Source: Oreocharis arfaki
Lineage: Eukaryota; Chordata; Aves; Passeriformes; Paramythiidae
Length of the DNA: 64,000 nt
Direction of reading: 5' to 3'
NCBI GenBank assembly: GCA_013398015.1
Contig: VZRR01007600.1
Coordinates: 620,001-684,000, forward strand
Positions 50,701 through 60,472 of this stretch are shown here, piece by piece. A program made the position numbers and the translations under genes. Each line of letters starts with the position of its first letter. Position 1 is the first letter of the stretch. The notes under the pieces were generated by a model. It was not told where the DNA came from. It was given only the letters and a program-made list of their open reading frames with translations, and did not search any database.

Positions 50701-52790
50701 TACCTCCACACAAAAGAGCTGGGATGTGACTTTGTGAGGGTTGGAGGACTAGCCTTTTTTTTCTGATAAACTATTGAGGTATCTCAGCTTGCAATCTGCA
50801 TGAAAGATGGATTGTTTGTGTGAATTATTACCTTAGGGTTTAATTCTACATCTGTTGCAGTCAGTTAAGTGGCTTCCCTTTGGATTTAATTGTTTGAGAA
50901 TGTAAGTCTTTGGAAATATATATGACTTGGAGGTGGAGGTTCTGAAAAAATAAATCTCTTCTATGTATATCTCATTAGTCTGGTACAAAGGCGGTTTGAC
51001 TTTCAAATAGGAGAAAATAATTCTCCAGATATGTATTTATCACTTTGACCTGTGCAAGTAAAAATTTTCCTAAGACGGGGAAACCTGGGAAGTAAGTAGT
51101 TTATAGCTGAATTACCTGAAAAATCAGCTCAGAAAAAAGGAGTGTTTTGCACATGTGGTACCATCTGTTCTAGGTGCTGTACATTAAACCTCAGTGGGAG
51201 TTTTTTGTTGGTTTTATTTTTCTTCCTAATGTATTGCTATTATACATAATGCTTAATCATGAGTTTGGAGAAGGATATATGTGACCTCATGTTAAAGTCC
51301 CAAAGCTATACAGGAGTGTAGTGTTGATTGTTCCTCAAGTGATGTTCTGTCTGCTCTCACTGGTGTGGCTCATGTGAGGCAGCTCATGTTCTTCAGGGAC
51401 CTTCCCTGTTCTTGGGGTGCTGTATCTTCCAGTGTGGGTTTTAAACTGGTTGGCTGGGCATACTAAATCATAGTCTGGTAGCACAGCACTACATTTGGTG
51501 TGTGAACACCGGGTGTGTTGTAGTGCTGGAGGACTAATCACAATTGTCTTTAAAAAGTTTTTGTTTTGTCATTGGATCTCTTGTTTTAGTAAAAGCGATT
51601 GGAAGAGTCTCCTGAGTTGTGACCAAAAGAGCCAGAACTGACTTGAAAAGGATAGTAAGGAAAGTGGTGCTGGGAGGTGTTTAGGAGGGTGTGGGTGACA
51701 TTGGTGGCTGAAGACTTGACTCGTGGTCATCGGTGGCTGGAAGCCATCTCAGTAACTGTGTGTGTTGTCTATGGTGTTGTCTGCTGAGGTTTTCCCTCTC
51801 AGTGCTTTGTCCTTAACACTGGAATGAATGCTATGCTGGTGTCAGTGTTTATCCTGGGGACTGGAGAGAGTGGAAGGCCCTGGCCAGCCCAAGAGTTGTG
51901 TCCTGCTCGTGCTCGATTGAAGAACTGTTGAGAGGAAAAAGCTGTTGGCACCAGCGACCAGGAAAGGCTCATAGGTGACACTAACACTGACAGAAGGGTG
52001 CAAGTGTGGCAAGCAGCTGTTATGTTGATAGCTGGTGATTGCTGGGTTGATTTGCTGATTGCTGGTTTTGTTCATTTTGTGCTAGAAAACTCTTCCAGAG
52101 CTGTTGCAACCTGTCATTTTTAAAGGCAAATGAACTGGTTTGTTGCTTAAGGCTTCCTCGGCAGTACCTTTCAGGTGCTGCACCAGCTGAAAGGAGATGC
52201 TTTGCTGTGAAGAAGTTGCATCTGTTGTCCCACCTCACTTTTAAGGATGGAGGGCTTGTCCCTCAAATAGCAATGCACAAATTAAGTAGTTTGCCTGGCA
52301 ACAGACATCTGATGAGATAGCAAAAGCAGAAAGACACGGAGGAACAGTACAATGCAGAGCTATATGAGCAAAATTAGAAATGAGCTGACTGAGATGAAGT
52401 GCTAAAAACTGCATTCTGTTAATGCCATTGCAAGCCTGCAAGGCAGGCTGGATGGAGGAGGAGACTGCGGTTGCTGTCATTAAACAGGGGAGAGAAGAGG
52501 AAGCAAGTGGATGCAGAACAGGGAAAGAATGAGTGGCCATGTGGTATGCATTAAAATAGCTTCAAGGTGATGCACCCAAACAGGAAGGCAGCCTGGTGAC
52601 TGGCACAACCAAGTCAGCAGTGATGCCTTGCGGGCACAAGGCTCTTGCTGTAGGCAGTTTGTGCTGCCGAGTGATGCCTTGGCACGGGCTTCAAGCCAAA
52701 TGCCAACGTTGTATGGACTGACTGAGAAGTTTGGGCCATGGTGTTTGGTGCTCTCAGGCAGTGCTTTGGTGCAGTTGTCCAAGCCTCTTC
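44742..52790 (+). other. Non-coding sequence, probable intron
   Basis: No exon recognised. The stretch at about 48510-48790 is rich in TAATTA/ATTAAT-type words and has the look of a conserved non-coding element, but this cannot be tested from one sequence. An AT-rich tract at 48838-48920 is listed separately. The word ATATGCATAAT is repeated at 45047 and 45073. Confidence 0.4.
48838..48920. repeat. AT-rich TATA-type low-complexity tract
   Basis: Alternating TATA, TAAA and TGTA words following TCCTCTCTC. Only a few G or C bases occur. Confidence 0.75.
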
Positions 52791-52828
52791 AAGGCTGTTA
52801 AAGGACATCAAGACTGTTAAAGGACATC
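52791..52828 (+). repeat. 19-bp tandem duplication
   Basis: Two adjacent 19-bp copies, AAGGCTGTTAAAGGACATC and AAGACTGTTAAAGGACATC, differ by a single G/A. It is a simple replication-slippage type duplication. Confidence 0.95.
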
Positions 52829-53352
52829 GCTACATTGTTAGTTTTTTTGCTGGTGCTTTGAGATCTGCCGTTTTCTGGGTTTAGTTTAGAAAGGCCATAT
52901 CTTCCTCATGATGCCTCATTCTTGCCTTGAGATCCCAACAAACCCTGAAAGCTTTGAGCTCAGAACAACTGCTGTAATACCATTCCTAGATGACTGGGGT
53001 AGTGCTGGCAAATTGGTGAGTAGACTCAAAAGTCCATTCTGGTCTCTCATGAAGTGGGAGTGAAATGTATCTTTCATACCTTAGAAGTCCAGAACCCGTT
53101 AGGATTTATCACTTTGATATTGCAGAGACCTGGGACAGGAATTTCAGATTTATGTAGTGCATACAGCCACTTGATCTCAGTCTGGCTCAGAAATTATTTT
53201 TGAAAGATGTCTTTACTCATTCAAGATACTGGGAATAATCTTTTCAAATTCTTTTAAAGAAAAATATGTGCCACAGAGAAACATTCATCAAGATATGAGT
53301 TAATTGGTTTTTGTGTAAGTTTAATAAATATTTCAGTGAAGTGACCTGAACA

Positions 53353-53370
53353 CTAGAACTCAAGTTCTAG
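53353..53370. repeat. 8-bp inverted repeat with adjacent repeat copy
   Basis: CTAGAACT and AGTTCTAG flank a two-base CA centre. CTAGAACTCA occurs again at 53374, so the left arm is also directly repeated. Confidence 0.85.
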
Positions 53371-53652
53371 TTCCTAGAACTCAAAAATGTACCTGGTCTG
53401 TGAAAGCAGGAATAGACTTACAGTATGCCACAGAAAGTAAATTCTTGAGTCAGGACTGCTTATTATGGAGAGGCTTCTATTAGATTACATGACTTGCAAA
53501 TATCTGTAATAACTATTTAAAAGAAAAGCATTCTGCTTAAACTTGAATGTTCTTGTAGTTGAGACTAAATCCTTATCTGAGAGGTTCAGTTTGTCTAAAA
53601 GGGTCATTTCTGTCTGTTCTCCAACTGAAAAATATAGGAGGCATCACTACGT

Positions 53653-53704
53653 CTTCAAAATGTTGTTAATTTCTTATTGTTAATTTCTTCAAATTGTTGT
53701 TAAT
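53653..53704 (+). repeat. 18-bp direct repeat with intermediate partial copy
   Basis: CTTCAAAATGTTGTTAAT (53653-53670) and CTTCAAATTGTTGTTAAT (53687-53704) differ at one base. Between them is a partial copy, ATTGTTAATTT. Confidence 0.9.
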
Positions 53705-54380
53705 GTAAATAGTCTGAAACAAAGAACTAAAACAGACTTTTAGTCTCATGAAGCAAAATAGTAATGGAAATAAGTTGTCAATACCGATAAAGACATCAAA
53801 GTGTTAGATGAACCCTGTTGTTGGATCTGTCTAATGCGTTGCAGGGCTCATTACTGCCCTTTGCATTAACCATATAGATACACCTCTCTGCAACAGTCAG
53901 GGACTTGTCCCAGCGTCATCAATTGCTGTTCACCAGCAGCTTTCACTGAATTTACTTCTGTTTCCTGATAGTATTTAATCAGTACTGCTAGTTTGTTTTT
54001 TTGGCTAGGGTTTCTGTGCTTTCTTCTACAAAAAGAGTTTTTCAGTTGTGGAGTTAGAGGAAGCTTTGCCATTTGTTTCAGTGGAAGCAGGGTACAGCCG
54101 AAACTAGCTGTGCATGTCCGGAATGTCAGTCTGCACATGCAGTTATTGCATCTGAAGATCAATTTATGTAGTCAGCTGAAAATGTAACTTAATTATATGG
54201 TTCAGTGAGATACTGTGTAATACAGCTGTAGCTAGTGAAATCCAATGTGAAGGGAACATACAATTTTAAAACAGAATCATCATCTGTAAATCCAGAGAAA
54301 AGGGAGCTAAGTGAGGATTTTGGTTTTCTGGAAAAACACGAATACAAGGATACAGCACTTCAAACATGGTCTCTGCATAC

Positions 54381-54458
54381 GTGTTATGGTTTTGTTTGTT
54401 GGTGGGGTTTTTTTGTTAGTTTTTTTGCTGGTTGTTGTGTTGGGGTTTTTTTCCCCCT
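54381..54458 (+). repeat. T/G low-complexity tract
   Basis: Repeated GTTTG, GGGTTTTTTT and TTGTTAG words ending in CCCCC. It has a strong purine/pyrimidine bias and few A or C bases. Confidence 0.8.
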
Positions 54459-54852
54459 AAATAGCAGTGGCTGGCTTGTGGATGCTGTCCCTTTGCAGGA
54501 AAAATTTTGGTCCAGTATTTCAATTTGAGTGTAGCATTGCAGGGAGTCAAACCCCTGAAACCTGTGCTTTGAGGGCCTTGGGTGTAGAGCCTTACAGGAA
54601 CTCTGTTTTCCAGATGTTTAGACAGTATTGAAGAGGAGAGACATGAATGTTCTCTGGTTTTGGTGATCTGGAGAACATTGTCTTTGCCTATGGGAACATC
54701 CTGGGAAAATCTTTGTGGGATCAGTGTTTCTGTGGAGAAATTGTGGAAAAACGGATATGTCTCTAGGAAATAGGTGCCTTGTTAGATACGTTTTCATCTT
54801 AATATGTGATGTTTTGTGGAATCTCTTCAGTAAATGTTTTTTTTTTAAAGCA

Positions 54853-54914
54853 CCTTCTATTGGTGGTCCTTTTTGGTCCTTCTATTGGTGCTTTATTGGT
54901 GGACCTTCAGTGGT
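54853..54914 (+). repeat. Imperfect TTCTATTGGTG tandem repeat
   Basis: TTCTATTGGTG occurs twice and the variants TTTATTGGTG and TTCAGTGGT follow, interleaved with GGTCCTTTTTGGTCC. Confidence 0.8.
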
Positions 54915-54963
54915 CTCCAAAATGGAGTATGCAAGATGATCCCTTGGGGTACAGGAAGGAAAA

Positions 54964-55040
54964 TAGTAGAAAATGTATATAATTTATAAATAAATTTTAA
55001 ATTACAAATTATAAATATTTTATGAATAAATATACGTATA
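54964..55040. repeat. AT-rich low-complexity tract
   Basis: Almost only A and T, with ATTTATAAATAAATTTTAAA-like nested inverted words. It could breathe or cruciform easily. No element boundaries are seen. Confidence 0.75.
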
Positions 55041-55830
55041 TTGTGGGTCCGTGGTCAAAATTCAATTTTATTGATGGGACACACAATGAGGTGGAGTCAC
55101 TGCATGGGACAGTAATGTATTGCCTCAAATAAATACACAGAAACTACAAAACTTAAGTCCTGTTAAAGACTTTACTCATTACAGGAAGTTTGTTTCATTT
55201 AAAAATATTTTTCTTTTTATTTACTTGTCCTGACAGGTCTCTTCTTCCCTTCTTTCCCTAAGGGCATGCTGCCTGTGCAGCCAGTCTTCCTTGCATGGAC
55301 AGTGTCTCAACTGCTTCAGGTGGATATCACTTCTACAGACATTTACATTCCAACTCAAGAACTTAGAAAAGCCTTGTGTTACGTTTTGAGATGCTGTTAT
55401 GTTAACCAAAAATTGAAGTGATGCTTTCTCTGTCAAGGATGAGTCATCCTGACTACCTTTCTCTTGTACTGATTGAGGCTGTCTTCACATTACGGCCACT
55501 CTTTTCCCCTACTCGCACCAGCCTGGACCTTCCTGTTTTCGGGAATGACAGATGTGGAGAGGAGGAGCCCAGGATTAAAAGCACTTTCTCATTCACCCAT
55601 CATTCTCTGGAAAAGCAGGTGGATGAACCAAATCCTTTCTCTTCTAAAGTTCCTGTTGTGATTTGAGGGAATACTGTAAATGTTCTGATCACAGTCGGCA
55701 ATCCGGATACAACTGAAATTGGCTTGGTTTTGAGTTCTGGTATTTAATGTACTTAACATTAATGTACTTTAATGTTTCTTGCTTTTTGTTATTTATAAGG
55801 TTATCTCCTTTACAAAATCATTCTCTTCAG

Positions 55831-55905
55831 AGTAAAGAGTTCATGATCTATGCTTTGTGCAGAGAATTTGAGTGCATCACAGAGAAGGACATTACTTCAA
55901 AGCAG
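55831..55905 (+). other. Candidate internal coding exon (weak)
   Basis: A 75-base segment (25 codons exactly, phase 0-0) lies between a plausible acceptor (CTCCTTTACAAAATCATTCTCTTCAG|AG) and donor (AAGCAG|GTGCAT). Only one frame is open through it. It reads SKEFMIYALC, then REFECITEKDITSKQ, which has an amino-acid mix more protein-like than most open frames here. The other two + frames have early stops (TAA, TGA). The donor matches the consensus only at CAG|GT plus the G at +3. I do not recognise the protein. A segment of this length is open by chance often enough that the call stays low. Confidence 0.2.
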
Positions 55906-56766
55906 GTGCATCTTTTTGCTTCTGAATATTTTTTAAAGGTGTGAGAATCATCCGTTTTCACAGCCCTTTCTGTGGATAGATGCTTACTTTATGTAATGCA
56001 CTTTTTTTCTTTGACGCTGCTCCACCTCTCCTTGCCCACAGCCTCAGGCACAGTGGTTGCAGCCAGCGTCTGTCCTTGCGTGTGCTCCCTGCTGGTATGG
56101 GAAGTCACAGCCAGCAAGCTCTGCTGTGCTGTCCCGGGCTGTGTTCATGATACTCAAGGTATCATTCTTGGGAGTGTAACATCTGGTCTCTTTTGCTTCG
56201 GGGTTTATAATTACACTGCTCCTTCAGATCTCTAGACTGTATATTAGTTTTCCCTGTATTCTAGAGAGTGATCTTAATAGCACTATGTGGGCCTTCCTGC
56301 TCAGTGTTTGATGCTGACTATAGAAATCTTGATCTGGGGGTTCTGAAACTATTAGAAAGGTGTATTTTTATCTGGAATTTGTATGCTAGCAGATGTTAAT
56401 ACTGACTGTAGGATTGTGGCTGTAGATCTTCCTTTTCTGTGTGTTCTGGGGAATACCTCACCATGTAAGATTATTTCAGAAATTATAACATTTCCTAGGG
56501 AGAATCCCATTGCCTTAACCAAGATCCACTAGGTAGTTTAGGAAAACAAAAAAAAGAGAATTGCTACAAACAAAAGTATGTTTACTTTTGAAATACCTGT
56601 TTTAAAAGCCAATTAAAAACCAGGAAATATGAAAGGAAACTTTACATATTTATCTAAGGAACTTTTCTTAATAGCTGGATGACTGAGTACATACACTGTA
56701 ATCCAGCTTTTGTGCTGGATGTTTGACCTGATTATTTGATATTTTGTTTTGTTTAATTCTACAAAG
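55906..56766 (+). other. Non-coding sequence between the two candidate exons
   Basis: AT-rich sequence with no recognised repeat or gene. If both flanking candidates were real it would be an intron of about 860 bases, bounded by GTGCAT and TACAAAG. Confidence 0.3.
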
Positions 56767-56840
56767 TTGCATCCCTGCCAGCTGTCTACTGACTTCACTA
56801 ATGACATTCCTCTCTTGCTCTCATTTGTTGTGAAGTCTAG
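56767..56840 (+). other. Candidate internal coding exon (weak)
   Basis: A 74-base segment lies between an acceptor-like TTTTGTTTTGTTTAATTCTACAAAG and a near-consensus donor, CTAG|GTAAGTGA. One frame is open throughout and begins LHPCQLSTDF. The other two + frames carry stops. The donor is among the best U1 matches I noticed on the right side. There is no family recognition and no further support. It could equally be a pseudo-exon. Confidence 0.15.
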
Positions 56841-57392
56841 GTAAGTGATCTCTGGAGAAAAGTAGGTTGTAAATTCCAGTTGTGACTGTCACTGACCTTG
56901 CTGAAATTATTTTGCAGGCTTTACCCTGGGCATGGCTGCCTTGTACTACTACAGTACTCTGGGGTTAATGTACCGGTACCAGCTCAAAAAAATGAGGCAA
57001 TGGTAGAGGTTTAGTTTAACCTGCACAGCTACCAATGTGAGCATTTTTATGGGGTGGCACTGGCAGGTCAGGTTTGGAGTTTTTAAATAAAAATGCGTTT
57101 TTCACTTTTATCTTTTACTGGCTTGAACCTATTTAACTGCATGGTGAGGGACCCGTCAGAGGAATCTGAAAGCTTTGTTCTGAGTGTCTCTGGCTGATGG
57201 AATATGCTGAGCTGAGACCAGCCAGTCTGAAGCATGGGCCACTTGTAGCTGGAGTTGTTGGCCAGCTTTTCTGCAGGAATCAGAATTTTGCTGCTGCTTG
57301 TTTGACTGTTAGTGCTTTTCTTGACTAGCTGATGTCTAGTAGTCTTCATTGTTGCTGTTTGCTTTATTGATCACTAGCAGTGATACTAATTT

Positions 57393-57424
57393 AAAAAGAG
57401 AGAGAGAAAGAAAGAGAGAAGAAC
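57393..57424 (+). repeat. Polypurine (GA)n tract
   Basis: A 32-base pure A/G run made of AGAGAGAG and AAAGAAAG words. Confidence 0.9.
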
Positions 57425-58463
57425 AGAAACCTTCATTTTCAGTAGGAGATTTGTAGATATCCTCCAGGACAGCTCTTCCCTAATGTAGAAGCCATCCTAT
57501 GCAAAGCATGAAGGTTGCCTCTTCTGTTTGGCATGAGCTCCTGCTTATAGCCAGCTCCAGGTTTCCTGAGCTGGAGAGACATTCAAAGGGAATTAGGAGA
57601 CATAGTGACAGATCCAGATCATGTCAGCCCTGGAGATGTGTCCTCCTGAGTCTGTATTTGAGCCCAATTGGCAGAAGTAACATCTTGTGGCTGGGCATCA
57701 CCAGTGACTGAATAAAATAAGTTGATGCAGTTGTTTGGCTGGGCATGGAGAGGACAGAAATTCTGTGCAGCACAAACTTAAAAAGAGTAAGTTCCATGTA
57801 TCCATTTTTACATGGCTGATGCTGTTGGTTCCCTTGCTGGTCATGCTCACCTGCAGCTGGGAGTGTGTAGGATTTGGTATTTTTACACTAGGGTCTAGTT
57901 TTTGGTGTGTGCCTCTTTGCAGGAATGCTGATAGTGATCAGTGAAGTGCTTGAGTGTCAGCTGCTGGCTACTACAGCATATGTCTGTGTCACGAGCAAGA
58001 TTGGTTACACTGCGGCTGATACATTTGCAAAGGGAATTTTTAAGCCAATTTTACACATTCAGAGTTGGAATGTATTCCAGCAGGAAGAAGTAATCATGAT
58101 GAAGGAAGCTTTTGGCAGCACTGCACTTGCATTGCACCCAGGTCTGTGCTTGGGATGGAGAGGCAATGCCGTGGCAGTATCGCGTCTTCCCAGGCACAGC
58201 TCATGGGCTGCAGCTGCTCTGTTCTTCTTCCCCAGGAGATACAGAACGGGTCCTAAAACCTAGCACTGAAGCTCATGGCTTGGAAGGAAAGAAGGAATGC
58301 TGCTCTAATTAAATTTGATTTATTTTAGTGCTTCATTTTTATTTCTGATTTGCCTGCTCTCCTTGAAGGTGGAAACAGTCCTAAAATTTTTTTGCTTTGC
58401 TATATGTAACTACTGTGTGGGTGTTGCTGGGAGAGATGGAAACAAGGGGCTGAGAAATTATCC

Positions 58464-58485
58464 CCACTTTTAAAATTAAAAGTGG
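58464..58485. repeat. 10-bp perfect inverted repeat, 2-base loop
   Basis: CCACTTTTAA and TTAAAAGTGG are exact inverse complements separated by AA. The arms contain CCACTTTT, an NKX2-type CACTT word on both strands. No surrounding gene is recognised. Confidence 0.8.
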
Positions 58486-60457
58486 TGTGTATTATTTGCC
58501 TGGTTTGGGGGACAGATATGGGTATGTGTGTACATAGATTTTTTTTTTTTTCAGTGTAGTATTTCTACCCTGATTGCTTTTAGCCTATCATATGTAATTT
58601 AATTCTTGAAACATCTTGCCTAGCTTCGTTATTTGAATAATACCAAAGATAAAGTTCACAGTTCAAGTCCTTATTCACAACTTATTGCCTAAGCATTTAC
58701 ACGTAAGTGTGTGGCGTGTGTGTGTTGGGGGTTAGGGGGGAAGAACCTTGCCTGCTTCCCTGACAAGGATATGCCTGTAAGTGCTCCTCCACCAGAGCTC
58801 AGAGAATCGCAGTGAAAGCACTGCTTGTGCATCATGTGCAAGGGAGCGGGCGTTCCTGCAGTTACTGAGGTACATTGGCACTGGGTAAGAAGGGGCTATG
58901 TGAGCAGCTTCCATCAATTCTGCTCAAATTAATCAAATCCTTCACAGAGGACCTATTGATACTTGAGTATAAAGTAAGAGCTAAAAGGCCTCCATTCATT
59001 AATTTTTAACAGCTCACATGGCTTTTGTTTTTTTTTTTAAGGCAAATCATAAAACAGTAATTCATATGCGAAAAAATTTGTCACATTTAAACAGCAGCAG
59101 AATCTTGTGGGACTTTGCAGAGGAAGACATATCCTGCTGTTTGATAACTTTTAAAAATCAGTGGTAGGGAGGCCAGGTTTTCACTCTCACTCTGCATAAA
59201 CCTGGAACACCTGCATCATCAGATGTGTTTAAAAATTGGAGAAGGCTTTATGTCATACCAGATACAATGCAGCAGTGGTAAAATGATGCAACTGTACTTA
59301 AAATCTTTTTAAAGCTATAATTTTTCAGGGAAAAATTCTTTTAGTTTTTGGCTAGACTGATTAGCCAGATGGCTTTGTGAAGTAAGTGTTCTGTTAAATG
59401 AGGCTTTGGTGGTATAACCTCATTGCTTTCTAGCCCTCTAATATTTTTCCAGAAGTAACCCTGGGACTATGAAACCCAAATTCCCTCTAGTATGGGACAG
59501 TGCAAAGAAATAGAGCTGGCTGCAAGATAATGATTCTGGATCTTGGACATGAGCACTGGAGTTCAACTGCCAGAGTGTGTCAGTCTCTACTGAATGTTTT
59601 GTATTCAGTGATATCCTTAAGCTAATAACTGAGCAGTAACATATGTTGCATAATCCAGTGTTCGATTTTGTCGGAATTGTATTCCTTCCCAATTTCTTAC
59701 ATGGTTACTTAGTACCAGCAAAGAATGGTTTGAATTTTGTGCTTGTTTGTAACTTTAAAATGAAGCCTTTCACCTTCTCTCTGGATTTCTGTAATTGTTA
59801 GGATTCTTTTCATGATTTCAACAAATCTGGATTTAAAGTCAGAGAGCTTTGTCTTTAATTTTATTTGCTCTTTGAATGTAAAGAGAGGAGAAAAATTGAA
59901 ATTGAGACATGGTACGTAGTTGAGCGATGGAAAGCAGTGGAGGCTGATAACTTCAAAAATATTTGCTTCAATAACTTTGAGTCTTTAAAATCAAATCTGT
60001 ATAATCAGACAACTCAGCAGTTAAGACAAAGAAAGCAAAAATAATTACCATTGAATCATGAAGTATGCTCATTAGGTAGTTTACAACTTTACAAAGTTAA
60101 TCTAGGTGATTATAGCAGGCTCCTTCACCTGCTGAAGTGTGGTAAACAGGATTGGAGGCTTCTTACTGTTTCAGGTGCAGGATGCTTGCATTTGGCTCTT
60201 TGATTTAGCATAGGTCTGGGCTGAATGTTTAAAAGAGAAACATAATCTAAAGGTATGAAAAGCAACCTCCAAAAGAAGGTGAATTTCTTCATTTCACTGT
60301 TCTACTATGGCAAACAAGCTAACCCCAGTCCCTTGAACTCAATTTTCTTGTTTTACAGCCAAACCCTCTGAGATGATTTTGCAAAGCCATTTGCTTGTTG
60401 CTCTGCTCTCTTTCATTGCATTTTTAAGCACTAGGCACTAAACATGCTTCCCCCCTT

Positions 60458-60472
60458 AAAAAAAAAAAAAAA
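60458..60472 (+). repeat. A15 homopolymer
   Basis: A run of 15 A, preceded by CCCCCCTT. It is not preceded by a recognisable processed gene copy. Confidence 0.9.

Larger units (their letters stand above)
52829..55830 (+). other. Non-coding sequence, probable intron
   Basis: No coding exon recognised. It contains several small duplications and low-complexity tracts, listed separately. The T/A-rich region from 54380 to 55200 is the most biased part of the window outside the island. Confidence 0.4.

Noticed and set aside
58161..58182. GCAATGCCGTGGCAGTATCG resembles the start of U4 snRNA
   Set aside because: Only about a dozen bases match. The following sequence does not continue as U4 and no snRNA promoter elements are visible.
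57907..58263. 118-codon + strand frame
   Set aside because: No recognisable domain and no splice-site context that would make it an exon; within chance expectation.
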